Of a stretch of 64,000 nucleotides of DNA, positions 1-11,725 are shown one piece after another. The stretch spans positions 3,658,001-3,722,000 of the forward strand of contig NC_088317.1 of assembly GCF_910592395.1 (NCBI RefSeq), in the 5' to 3' direction. Each line of letters opens with the position of its first letter. The first letter of the stretch is position 1. The notes under the pieces are model-generated. The model saw only the letters and a list, made by a program, of their open reading frames with translations, was not told the origin of the DNA and ran no database searches. Source of the DNA: Lineus longissimus (taxonomy: Eukaryota; Nemertea; Pilidiophora; Heteronemertea; Lineidae). The position numbers were made by a program, and so were the translations under genes.

Positions 1-196
1 AATGTATATTACTGTCAGTCGAGTTCACTTAAGTATTTTTACATGGCAAAGATCCAATGGGATGGGCCATGGGCCTGGGGTTTGAGGCTGATAGCGATGG
101 GCCATGGGGGCCAACGTCAACAACTTAAGATTAGATAAAAATCACAACACGAACACCTTAATTCGATGACGGCTTGAGGATGAATGACCAGTATAC

Positions 197-346
197 CTGC
201 ACTACTCTTTTGAGTCTGTAGCTTGTTTCTTCAGCCAGCATTGTTGCAGCATCTTCAGAAAGTCCAGAAATTCCTACAGATTCTGAAATAACTTTGATCG
301 ATTCTGCAGCAAGGGAAGTGGTGTTCTTCTCCCCTCTTGGCCTCAT
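197..346 (-). CDS. TAF6L: TAF6/TAF6L-like histone-fold protein, first coding exon (gene continues off the left edge)
   Basis: The minus strand encodes 50 residues from an ATG at 344-346 to a splice donor (CAG then GTATAC) after base 197. The piece carries the start of the TAF6-type histone fold: an AAESIKVISESVGI helix, then LSEDAATMLAEETSYRLKRV, matching the order and spacing of TAF6 and TAF6L. The stretch LSEDAATMLAEE looks more like TAF6L (SAGA/PCAF-type coactivator) than TAF6 (TFIID), but 50 residues cannot settle it. TAF6 family proteins pair with TAF9 through this fold in the nucleus. The exon ends in phase 0 after a Gln, where TAF6 family genes also tend to break. The rest lies outside the window. 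It is divergent from the CAP-Gly gene and probably shares its promoter. Confidence 0.72.
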
Positions 347-479
347 GATGCCTGATCACTTTAGCCTTGATTTGCAACAAAATATTTTATGAAAAGTTTC
401 TATAGATGGCAATAACAGCACAAAAATTAGGAGATTTCTGCAAAATATTAAATTTTGGAAACCATTTTGTTTTCTCGTG

Positions 480-540
480 CACCTGCTGAAATCTCGCGAG
501 GTTGCTGGGTGACGTCATCCAAACAACATGGTGGTCAGTG
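480..540. promoter_or_regulatory. Compact bidirectional promoter between TAF6-like and CAP-Gly genes
   Basis: Between two divergent genes lie, within about 45 bases, TCTCGCGAG at 492-500 (nine of ten bases of the palindromic TCTCGCGAGA element bound by BANP and typical of CpG-poor bidirectional housekeeping promoters), a perfect CRE palindrome TGACGTCA at 510-517, and an AACATGGTGG site at 525-534 resembling YY1. The ATG inside that last motif opens only a seven-codon frame (to the TAA at 549), so it is not a useful start. A possible 5' untranslated exon of the CAP-Gly gene ends at a CAG/GTGAAA donor near 616. Factor assignments come from motif knowledge, not measurement. Confidence 0.6.
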
Positions 541-1165
541 GACCAAAATAATATATTTTTCTCAAAAAATCATCAAAATCTAACGTTATTTGTGAACGGA
601 TTTTTCTAAAAGCAGGTGAAACGATGTAAAAAGAACTTGTTTATATACAGCAGCTGTTGTTTGGTCAATCGTGGTCACTGATTTTTATAAAGAGTCGAGT
701 TTTCAGGGCCAATTCTGTGCCTTCATCTTGTCAAGCTTTAGAAAAACTTTAGCTTGATTATGTAGACCATGTTGACTTTTTAGGTTGTGAAGAGTGAATC
801 AGTTCACTTGTCATACACCACCACATGGCAACAGCGACACAATCGTTATATGCCATCGATGTTACTGATAACACTAACAGATTTGACATTTCGTTAACGC
901 TCTGCCAAACAAATTCATGAAGTCAAGACACAGACAGACAGAGAGATGAAAGAATCATATAGATAGATGAGCAATGATATGTATTGTGAAGTCTTGACAC
1001 AATGCACATTGCACCGCCCTTTTGGGGATTAACATTATAGTTCAGTGTGGTCTCTGGAAATGCTGGAGGGCATGTAGTGCAGGCTGATTTTCTACTCAAT
1101 ATTTGTACTTGAAATGCAGTGTAGCCAGGGTGATTCTTTTACCCTCAGTTTTATTCTTCAGCGAC

Positions 1166-3032
1166 ATGGTTCTTTTCAACAATATTGTTGTTGGTCAGCG
1201 AGTTGAGGTGAAGTACGAAGGGAAGATATGTAAAGGAACAGTTCGCTACAAAGGAGGCGTTGGTAATCAACCTGGGGAATGGGTTGGAGTTGAACTTGAC
1301 TCTCCAGGTCAGCATGCCATTTGATTTGTAAATGTTTTCAAATATAAGGATATGAAATATGTACGGTTCATCCTAAACAGCCGCCACCAGGTTCAAAGAT
1401 CTAATGGCATCTTACATGGACCTTTGCTGCAGCGATCCTGGTCCTTGTTCCTTTAATATCAGCCCCAGTCATTGCATAGGGCACTCTGAGGACTGAGTCC
1501 TATCAGCCTCTGGTTTAGAGTGCTCCTATCTGGTCCATGACATTCACAAAGTGTAACTTTACTGCCTTCACTGAATTTCATCAGTTTGAATATTTGATGA
1601 TGCTTCATTTTTTCAGTTGGTAATCACAATGGCTTGTACCATGGTCGGCGCTACTTCCAGTGTCCAGATAAACATGGTATCTTCGCTGATGCAATTAATA
1701 TCAGGTTCATGATGCTGAAAAGATGGTAAGTAAGTTGGCTGCTCATGAGAATTGAATCTAAAAGCAAGGGAAAACACTGCAAGTTATTTTGATTTAAGCA
1801 CTTGGCGCTGGAATAAAAAATTGTTGTCTTTGTTCTTTGCTTGCTTGTCACCAGTTTGAGGTCTTTTCCCCATTTAGGTATGAGCTTTGGAAGCTTGACT
1901 TTGCAGTATCATTTTGGTACTAGGATTCATCTGTTCAAGCTTTTTTTCAGTGTATTTAACAGATACAAGTCAGTCGAGCGAGATGCCAGCCGTCATTGTG
2001 AAGAAAAATTATTCACCAACACATGTAGTAAGTATATGTAGAGAAGAAACCGAGAATATAACAAGTCATTCATAAGAACAGAGCATTTATTGGCATTCAT
2101 GTTTTTCCACAGAAAACTGTTTTCAAAGACTGAAGAAAATATTCATGAAAAATATAGATCAAAAAATGTACTCCGATCAAAATGATCCCGCTGCTTACCC
2201 TCAGATATGGTCAAAACGTGAAAATGACTGCTTGCGTCCGATGATAATAATGCTGTACGTTTTCTTGCTCTCTTTCAGTCCCAGGATCAAGTGAGTGCGA
2301 AAATCCAGCGTTTTACAAGAAGCAAAAGGCAGGCGGTTTTCTCAGTGAGTTATCTCAACCATGTGTTGAGTGTTTTCTACTGTCAATGCTTAAAAACTCT
2401 ATTTATCTGTATATATCTGAATGTCATCATATCACAAGGTGTTACACTACTTAGATGAATGTATTGTCATGTCTTTTATCATCATTCAATGAGTCCTAAA
2501 ATTATAGACAGTTAGAAATACAAGTATTGATTAAATATCCAAATAAAATTAAATTGGGATAAGATGCAGTAATGACGTGTAGTGGAGTGTCATATCTTTG
2601 GCAAAATCCCAAAAGGGGATAAGAATAGATGCCGTGATGACTTATTGAACAATTGGTTGATAAATCTTGGGCCTATCTTCTGTTCTTTTCCCTCCAGATA
2701 CCAGGGAGCGCCAAAGACCTAAAACTGCAGATTTCCGCCTGTCTCACTCCGTAAGCAATACAATGGCACCTGCCACAAGATTTCAGCCGCAGTCTGCTCG
2801 TCTGCCGTACAAATGGGATGCAGATCTGTCGCGGTCCAGCTCCTTTCGGCAGGATGGAGAAGACGATGTCTGGATCAGCACGCCAACGGTTCCAAAGACG
2901 CACATGCCGCATTCTGTTCAGTCGTATTTAACTCGCAAGGGTTGGGGAGACCATAAACTGATTAGAGAAAGTACGGTCGCAACTTTTAGAGACAATTTCC
3001 GGAGGAAATATTCAAATTCTATTTCCTTCTGA
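1166..3032 (+). CDS. CAP-Gly domain protein, 242 residues, 5 coding exons
   Basis: Exons 1166-1307, 1617-1725, 1951-2027, 2279-2344, 2698-3032 join in frame with GT-AG introns. Residues about 1-75 form a CAP-Gly domain: VGQRVEVKYEGKICKGTVRY, then GEWVGVEL, then GLYHGRRYFQC and HGIFADA. These domains bind the C-terminal EEY/F tails of tubulin and EB proteins. The groove signature, usually GKNDG, reads GNHNG (49-53), so the conserved Lys is missing. The C-terminal 130 residues are Ser/Arg-rich, look disordered and end in SNSISF; I do not recognise them as any named family. The start was chosen because the acceptor TTCAG at 1157-1161 leaves only CGAC before the ATG; a longer open frame from 1103 would ignore that acceptor. 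In exon 3, using the acceptor at 1948-1950 avoids a stop that the next AG would create. An AATAAA follows at 3397. Confidence 0.8.
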
Positions 3033-3396
3033 GTTTGAAAACAGCCACAAGAGACAAAGCAATAGTGATATCTCATTCAGCAGTGGAGGATATCCTTCAG
3101 GCAAAGGCGGTACTTGAAATATAGCTGCTTTTGTCAACAAAGGCTACTAGATTTTTCTATCAAACGGGCAACCAATTGTTGCCGTCAGTTTGCCGTTTAG
3201 CTACAAGAACACCTTGAATATCGATGTACTGCTGTTCACGTTTGTATAAGACTTTGACTGTGACAGACACTCGTGCACTGGCCTCCTAAAAGAGGAGTGT
3301 TGGTACACAGTAGTTTCAGTAGGATGTGTGTGTCTATAACGAATGTATGTAGGAACAATGCAATTCATCATGACATTCTTTTCTGTGATAAATATG

Positions 3397-3402
3397 AATA
3401 AA
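3397..3402 (+). terminator. Poly(A) signal AATAAA, CAP-Gly gene
   Basis: A canonical AATAAA lies 365 bases after the stop codon of the CAP-Gly gene in an AT-rich stretch, a plausible 3' untranslated region length. Confidence 0.6.
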
Positions 3403-4017
3403 TTATCATTCTACATGTATTTATGTCCTTGATTTAGTTATATAATTTTTTTGTGATAACCATCTTTTTGGGACATTGAGATTTGATTTGATTGAAAAGC
3501 CCAGTTTGTCTGCACGAGAGTGACAAAAGTCTCTCAGTCCAGTTAACCTATTGCAGAAACCAAGGTGTCTTCTTGGGTTGTGACAAGGGGTTGTGATAAG
3601 GACAAGGACCAGGAACCATTGTCCGGTGCTGCCATCTCGAAACAATTTGTAGAACTGCCGCAGGTGATTCCGCAGAAGTGACGTCATCGATGGGAAATTC
3701 CTGAAATAGTTTATGCGGCCGTGAAGTGCTGTGAGAGGGACTCGGCGTAGGGAAAAGTATAGTTTTTGGGCAAACCGGCGTTAAATCTGGCTAGAAGACA
3801 ATACCCCCTTAAAAAGAACCTTCCCCACAAGAAACCAATTCGGATAACTCTTGCAACAAAGGCTAAATTCGGTGAGTTTTTCGTTTTGTTTACCAACTTT
3901 CTAAGTACACATGTTATCATTTATGCTTCTGTACACATTGTGTACATTCTGTACTGTCCCGTATGCAAATACATTGTAGAGCCATAACATTGTTAGCTTT
4001 TGACCCAGATGTAATAA

Positions 4018-4080
4018 ATCATCATCATCATCATCATCATCATAGGCGTTATGGCCCAGAATTGGGCCTTTGCCTAAATA
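4018..4080 (-). repeat. (ATG)n microsatellite with conserved flank, copy 1
   Basis: A CAT triplet run (4019-4042) is followed by a flank whose reverse complement reads GGCAAAGGCCCAATTCTGGG then CCATAACGCC. The same flank next to a GAT/ATG run recurs at 40444 and 44390, so this is a member of a dispersed family, not a lone microsatellite. Confidence 0.65.
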
Positions 4081-5278
4081 TGTTTCAATGAAATTGTATG
4101 ACACATTGCCTTTTAGGGACTTCATTGTGTGGTGTGTCATGCCATATTTAGGCGTTAATTTTGTATTTGATACATTTTCCCAGAAGATTTTGTGCTTATG
4201 AGTAAGTTTTTGGCAACTGGTGTGAAAGTAAATTTAGTCCCTGTTGAGGAAAGTCTGGGCTATTGTTTGATGCCGGCCAGCATGGCGATAGAAACAAAAG
4301 ACGCAGAGATTTTGAACACCTCTGACAAGACATGATTTCCACTGGTTGCTTGCTATTGCTTGGTTCCAGCTCTTCACTGATACCAATTCCACTGGAACTC
4401 CAGTGGAACTCCACTGGAACCATGGAGGTCTTCGGATTATTCATGCTGAAATCTACATCTAAATACATAAATCGAACAAGAGCATTGTCTCTTTGGCAAA
4501 GTGCTGTTTTGAAGATTGCGCAGAATTGAAATTTACGCTGGCTTGTTTTTACTACCTGTTTACTTCTGAGGGAGATAGCATAGGTTAATACACGGTAGCA
4601 ACTACCTGGATGCTGGCTCCAGGCCAGTTCTACCATGTCTGACTCATCAACTATAGTTTCTCGAAAATATTTGAAAGATGGTGGATGGTTGTTTTCCTTT
4701 TGTAACCAGTTATCCCAAATAGATGTTAATAGGTGGCGCCTAATGTCTTAAAGGAAAGGAAACTTTCAGTAATTGTGGTTTCAAAATCCTTATTTCAGTT
4801 TTCAAAAAGTTAAAAACTCTCATCCACTAAATACTTACCTGCTGAACCCCTACATGTAGCCAGACTAGTCTAGAGTGGGAGGTTTGATTACTTAAAATTA
4901 CACTCAAAGTTCAGCCATTTGTAGGAAATTGCTGTCCTTAAAATTTGTCAAATTCTCAGGACAACATGAAGCGAGAAAAAGCCTAGTGCTTGTACACAGT
5001 CATAAACCAGTTGGAACATGAATGAAGAACCTCAGCGTTGTTCAGAATTTTTGACTCATTTTCCCATGAATTTTCATCTTGATTTTATTTTTCGGCTTAA
5101 CATTTTAAAATTTTCAATTTTATAAATCATAACTGGGAGAGTCTCATTTTATAATGCAGCTTAAAATTCCATTCTGTTACTTTTCTTTGTCCTTTAATCT
5201 CAAATCTGATTTGCATTTCGATACAAGCATTATCGGATTTGAGACAAATCAGCAACAAAAAGAACTGCCAAATCAAAT

Positions 5279-5363
5279 TTAAGTTTTCCACAATTTCGAT
5301 CTTGGCAAGTTACTTGTGTGTCAGACATGAAGATATGGGTCTGATGAGGCATCCATTGCTCGT
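5279..5363 (+). repeat. About 85-bp duplicated segment, copy 1
   Basis: The segment beginning TTAAGTTTTCCACAATTTCG and ending with GGCATCCATTGCTCGT is repeated nearly identically at 6194-6281 in direct orientation, 0.9 kb away. Only a few bases differ. No coding or structural role is evident. Confidence 0.8.
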
Positions 5364-6193
5364 AAAGTCACCTTGACTGTGCACGCTTTAAAAATCTCAG
5401 ATGAGTGCAAGGGGAAGTGCTGCATCAGTAACGAACTAGTAAAATGAAAGCTCCAATAATGATTTAGTTTGTTTGAGGGATAAAGGGTTGTTTGAACTGT
5501 GGGAGAGGTCAAGTGAAGGAGCTAGGACAGATGGGTCTCATGGGTTTCTAGGGGTACAACAATGAAACGTTGGTCTCAGGAATGCGGCCCTCTGTCCTAG
5601 CACAATCCTGGCCTCAAGTCAGAATACCTTCATTTCTAATGCATTTATTACTCGGTGATAATGACCCATTCAAAGGGCACAAACTTACAAATATTGCACG
5701 CATGACTGAGCCAAACAAAAACATGATTGTTCTGATATAATCCTGCCTTCTGATTCTATGACTGGGACAACATATTTGGAATATTTCGGAGCTGATTGTT
5801 CAGCATAATGAGAGGGATTAGTCGGTTATGATATTAACCCTTTGCTGTGCCCGTGTCTTGAATTGTTGTCTTTGCGGCTCAAACACAGCACAGCACAGAA
5901 CAGGCATGTCAATGTCTTTGAAGATCCATTTTTGTCACAATCACCCCACTGAAGACATGTCACATCCAGGCCTTTCATGCGTCCTCAGATTGCTATCCTT
6001 TTACAAGTACGCCTCTTGGTGGATGACTGCATGGTAACAGGTTTCAGGAATCAAACCAATAAAAATTTGTTTAAAAAGGGCCCCAAATTTTTATCAACTC
6101 GAACCAATGCTTAGTTGGACAGCCCTGTGTGATTTCAGATTAGTATGAAAATATAAAAATCTCTTTTTTTATCATTAAAAATTCTACCTTAGT

Positions 6194-6281
6194 TTTAAGT
6201 TTTCCACAATTCCGATCGTGGCAAGTTACTTGTGTGTCAGACATGAAGATATGGGTCTGATGAGGCATCCATTGCCTCGTG
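6194..6281 (+). repeat. About 85-bp duplicated segment, copy 2
   Basis: Direct copy of 5279-5363, sharing the core GTGTGTCAGACATGAAGATA, with small substitutions and one inserted C near the end. Confidence 0.8.
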
Positions 6282-7906
6282 TTTGATTGAGTACAGCTAG
6301 TTTAAGTTATACCCATCAATATCCTAGTTTGTTTGGCATTGTCAAAATAAAACTCAATCCGAGCAGTTTAAAATCAAATCTATCCATTGTCAGACAGAAA
6401 TGACCTGGGCTTGACACTTCTCGCTTTACAACACCAGCTCACCACGAGATGACATTCCTGCGTCATTTTGATGCAAATGAGTCGGGCAAGCGGATGACCG
6501 CCCCTGCGATGTATCATACTGGGAAGCGAACTATCAAAATTGGAGATTTGAAATATGATGATCTGTCCCATAATGTCACACATCAGTTGACAACTTGAAT
6601 GCGATGGGAGCTATAGAGGATCTATTTCCAATGTGGCAGAAATTTAATGCTCGTGATTTAAATTTTGGTATTTCTTTGATTCTTCAATTCAATATTCATG
6701 TTGCCCATTGTTGCGTTGCCTTGCGGTAAGTTATTTTCTAACGACTTAAGTAATTTTCTATTAATGCTAACGTTGACTTGTTAAAAAATATTTTTGCACA
6801 AAAGAAAAAGTTTATTTCATGGTTTGAATGAAACTTTTGCTTTGAAGATTTTTACTGAAATGAACCTGTGCTTGGCCACCCACACTCTAGGTCATTATTT
6901 CATGTATTTTTTCAGCCAGTGAGTTTCTGATTTTGGTATTGCTAGCTACTCATGTTCTTTTTTCTTTAAGGCGTTGATGCATATCCTTTTTTCACTGATG
7001 CCTTGAGCAAGTCGAGGGCAGGCTTTAACTTTTAGAAGACCCTCTTTGAATTCAAAGACAAAATATTTTCGCTCACAACTTGAAACCAACAATATGAACT
7101 GCAGGTGCAAGAAAGGTAAACTTTTAAGAAATGGTTTTCAAAATACATTGCCAAGAAGAGAGACTAATTCTGGCCAAACTGATAAAAATATTGTGTGCAT
7201 TACTGTACAGAGATGTACTTGAGATTTCGCCTGTGACATTACCTGTTTAAAGCGCAGGCTAAACAGAATGGATGACTCATCCAGACAGGGCCAAGTAAAT
7301 GAATTCTGAACATCAACACAAAATTTCTAATTCTGTTTGGTGAAGATCACCTTGGTCATAGTGGGGAGGGATGCTGGCGCTTATGCCAGGGCAGCTGAAG
7401 GACCATGCACCATCCCAGTGGAGTTGGACTTCTCTCCCTGGTCAAAGACAGTCACTCATACACTGCTGGTAACAATGTTAGTGTCCTTCATGTTCTTGAC
7501 TGTATGCTTGAGCAACACGCCTCACAGACCCAACCCAACATCGTTTCGTCGTGCGAATGAGATATAAAAAACCAACAGGTCTGATGGCAAAGTTCGTGGA
7601 GCTAGCTGAAACCTCTATCAATAACCAAACGTCTCCAACAGTTGGCCGCGGCGATTGCGAACTCTTTTTGTGTTGTTGATGATAGTGTATTTAGAACCTG
7701 ATCGATTCAAGCATCGCTTGCTTTCTCGTTCATCGCGATGAATCATGCCAAACCAATTGCATTCTGGGTAACACTGTGCTTACTCCACCAGATCTTGGCC
7801 ACTCTACAGGTGTCTGCTAGTGGTGCCATCTGGCCATAAATATATGGTACTAGGATGAGGTGAATCTGATCTCGAGCAGCAGCCAAAACATTCGGGCAAC
7901 TGAAAA

Positions 7907-7985
7907 TACCGTAGTTGTTCTAAAGCTACTGCAGAGCCATCAATCTAGAGTACCGTAGTTGTTCTAAAGCTATTGCAGAGCCAAC
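7907..7985 (+). repeat. 44-bp tandem duplication
   Basis: Two adjacent copies, starting at 7907 and 7951, share TACCGTAGTTGTTCTAAAGC followed by TATTGCAGAGCCA or TACTGCAGAGCCA. Confidence 0.8.
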
Positions 7986-10900
7986 AGCCTTAATTTGTTG
8001 CATTATCGCTGGTTGCGGTTACAGAAATTGCTAGTTTGTGGGGCGCTTTGTGATCTATAGCGTGATGTGCTGTTGCCATTCCGCAGTCGTGTAAAGGTAT
8101 TTAGGTGGAACGTGTTTACCTTGAGATGAAAAAATGAAACAATACAAAGATGTTCTGTAACTGAGAATGGCAGGAAGGTGGAGAAGCCATTACGCAGAAA
8201 CTGGCAGGCAGGAATGCAGAAATACAATTTGGTTCTGTATTGCACTTAAGGTTATATTTTGGGGTCATCTCAGAAGTAGAATTCTAATGTCATTTGTTGG
8301 AAAAGCTGTTTGCCCAAGGACTGATTATACACAGATTTTGAGATTTGAAATCGACTTGAAATTGTGCCACTGAGGCAGACACCAGCAGTGCTTTGAGGTT
8401 CACTTTTGTAATTGATTGAAGTGCACCTAACTGCTATGTCATGACTCCATGAGGAATGCATTGGGGCCTATAATAGTGGTGTACTTTCTTCAGAATGGTG
8501 TGTAGTGTCTTGCCCAAGGACCACAACATGATATTGACTCCAACGAAGTGTTCGATGGTGTACATGATGGAATCTCTAGAATGTAGCTGGCCCCCTGAGA
8601 GTGCGTATACAAAGGGTTCAACTACATTTGTCTGCAAAATATTTATGATATGTTGTTTATGCTCTTGTGGAATGTGGAGGGGATGCATTGATGAGTGCTT
8701 TACCTTTGTTGGGAAATTCTGGTTGGTAAACAAGAGATTTTTATCTCTGTGACAATTATTGCTGCTGCGATGAGTGATGTAAAGATCATCGGTATTTGTC
8801 AGACCAGTAATTGCTCTGTTTTAATTATGGAATCGATTGAAGCCAATATTCCATGTAAAATATACAGTATAACACCAAAATGTTCACCTGGGGAAGAATG
8901 ATTATTTGAAAACAATTGAGCTCTATTTTGATGACAGATAATTGAAATTGGCAACATCATCATTCTGTGTCAATAACCCATAAGTGACAGGTTGAAAGTC
9001 ATTTGATATGAGCTGCACTACTATCATCTTGACATACAAGTCTCGTGATTACAAAGCCAATTGTATATAAAAGGCAATTGGTACCTAACCGTAGTGGCAT
9101 GTAAAAACGCTCATCCAACTTAGGGGGAGGAATACTCCCTGGAGATTAAATCCTCCTAGTGCAGAGCGAACGCTGAAGAAGATGCTGAGGTTATGCTTCA
9201 GTATTGAAAATCCCCCGCTGGTATAAAAAAAGGAAATTAATGTTGACCTTTGGCCCCCACTTTGTACTTTTGTTCCCTGTAGGCCTAATTAGAATGCACT
9301 CAACGAGGTTGACATGAATTTCAGATATTCTCCTCAGATTTCAAGCAAGTGCCACATTCTCCTAACCTTGCCCCAAGAGTGATATTACATGTAACACAAT
9401 ATAAAACATGTGTGGAAAAAATTCCTTTGGACAAGGTTACCTAAGCATATTTCATTTGTTTATGTAACAGGAAAAATATTCTCCGTTCAGCCAAGAACGC
9501 CAAAAGTATTGGGGGTGGTATGCGAACGCCTTAGGCTGACGTTTCTCCTCGCATTTCATCGGAAATATTTCTTACATTTTCTGTAGCGACTGTTGAATAA
9601 ACCGGCAACAATCGGCCCAGGAGGTAATAAACGAAACTCTGTAAGTTTTATTTTTTCTTCATTTCTGCTTAGTTTTGCCGATTCCTTTGTCCTATCTTTC
9701 TTTTGTTGCTATTGGCTTGTGACTGACGAATAAGGATTTTGTCGGGAAGTTGATGCGGGATGAGGAAGAGGATGCATTTCTTAAAGCCAAGTGTTTCGTT
9801 GCTGACGACCTGAATACGATGCAAGGTGGAGGAGCATGTGAATGACCCTTGTGTGCAAGGATGACACATGGATTGCATTCTTGTACATGTCCTGAAAAAA
9901 AACGTCATCAGCTCTGAGTGGAGTGTGTGGGCGATAGCCATTGTATTCTCATTACGACCGCCCCTTGTGTCAATGACAATGCGGTAACAAGCCGAATGAA
10001 AAAACGAAAGGCCAATTTCTGGAAAAAACCTGAACCATCAAAACGACAATCGACGATACATTCTGACCGTGAACCTGGGCAATTTGTTCTGGAATTTAGG
10101 CTAGTGACACAACGTCAAAGCCCAGTAGCCCTAAAACAATGCAAATGCAATCAAACTCTGATGACTTAATCACATCCTTTTAAATACCGGTGGCCTTATT
10201 TGGACTCGTAAATGTTCGTTGGGAATGTTGAGGTATGGGAACTTTGAATTTTAATGAAGAAAATATCATTAGGCGTTCAAGTGCAATTAATGACACATCA
10301 AACTGGCTTATCAGTGAGTAGTCCAGAAATAAATTCCAGGGGATAACTGCTGTTAAATTGGTAATTGAGATAAATTTCATGGGCAAAATCACTAAATTTC
10401 CATCTTTGGTTTTTGTCTAGCTTATGATTAGAAAATTTAAAGGAGGAATTGGTATAATTAAGGATAAAATTAAAGGAGGAGGAGTGAGAGTAGGTATTAT
10501 TCACTTTGCACTTTGAACTTGTATTTAAATTTGCTTTGTTTATAATACTATACATATACCATCTCGGCATTTTTTCCCAAATATCTACATGGACTCAGCA
10601 GGCAAAGTAGGCCCGATTAGCTTCTTAGCTTTCCCTTTATTATGAATCGGAATGTAAAAATCTGTAAGTCCATTGTAACCCTATGGGACTGTGCTAGGCC
10701 TATGTGAATCAGGTCACGTTGAAAAGGCATGTTACCGAATATGACCACGAATTATTTGGCAAAAAATGCAATAAGTATAGGCCTACTAAATATGCTACTT
10801 ATTTAAGGGACGAAAATGTGCGGACACTGAATGGGTTTTTTTGGACAATGGTAAAAATACCAAACATTTTGGCATATTGGCTAAATGCGGGGTGACACTT

Positions 10901-11604
10901 CTCAGTCATGCTTGTCTCTGACAAGGAAAGCATATATCACAGTCAAGAAGTTTACACCATTTGATGCAGAATCTACCTTAAATTGGCCTTGGAAGCTATC
11001 GGATATTTCTAATTGGAACATACCCACAGAAATGTCCAAATACGTCATAAAACAGTTCCATGCTATTTCGTGATATAATTGGCTATGATTTTTCGAACAC
11101 ACAATAGGCCTGTTATCAGTACAAGTAGGCCTATGTAATTTGTAAAAACCTATTGTGTGCGCCATACTTCAAAACCTTCGACTTATTTTGTGTCACTGTT
11201 TTTTGTCATTTTGGTATTTTTCGTTGGTGAATGAACAAGTTCTTTGTGTGTTGTCTTTGAGAAGTGGATATATAACAAATTTCACTGGTTTGTCACTGGA
11301 ATTGTTCATCTGGATGTAAATGACAGACTTTCCAACAATGGTAATATATCTTAATTTGCCATTTGAATGCTCCTTTGAGTTTGATGACTTTGGAACAAAA
11401 TATCCAGATTTTGTATTTGTTTTTGCGCACAGCCACCTGAGTACCTTCTATAGCAAAATCCAGCGTGTGATTTGCAAACCGGACACAAAATTTGGAAATT
11501 TTGTTCCAACTTCTCTCGATAGTGGTGGCGATTTTTTTCAAATATTGGGTTTAGATCTGAGCGGCTCTGTAAACAATATTGGGCAATTTGTAAAGTAAAG
11601 TAGA

Positions 11605-11725
11605 GGAAACCAAGGCAAAGCCCCTAAGGGAGGAGTCGCCCTCTCTCATGAGTATGTCTGGAATCGAACCTGGGACCACAGAGGTGACAGGCCCTCCACA
11701 CCACACCAACAGCCCGTGGTGTTGT
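11605..11725 (-). repeat. tRNA-derived SINE fragment
   Basis: Read on the minus strand, the segment has a perfect RNA polymerase III B box, GGTTCGATTCC (11660-11670), preceded by an A-box-like stretch at the expected distance and followed by a non-tRNA body. The flanks do not fold as a full tRNA, so a SINE remnant is more likely than a tRNA gene. Confidence 0.55.

Noticed and set aside
1103-1165. Upstream extension of the CAP-Gly reading frame
   Set aside because: It crosses a good splice acceptor (TTCAG at 1157-1161) immediately before the chosen ATG, so it is probably intron.
7337-7567. 76-codon plus-strand frame
   Set aside because: No recognisable family, no splice or promoter context.
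8434-8733. 99-codon minus-strand frame
   Set aside because: No domain, no splice context; the segment holds CTTGCCCAAGGACCACAAC, which resembles text I have seen in dispersed animal repeats.
11605-11725. Functional tRNA gene
   Set aside because: B box is perfect but the flanks do not pair as acceptor and anticodon stems; a SINE remnant is more likely.
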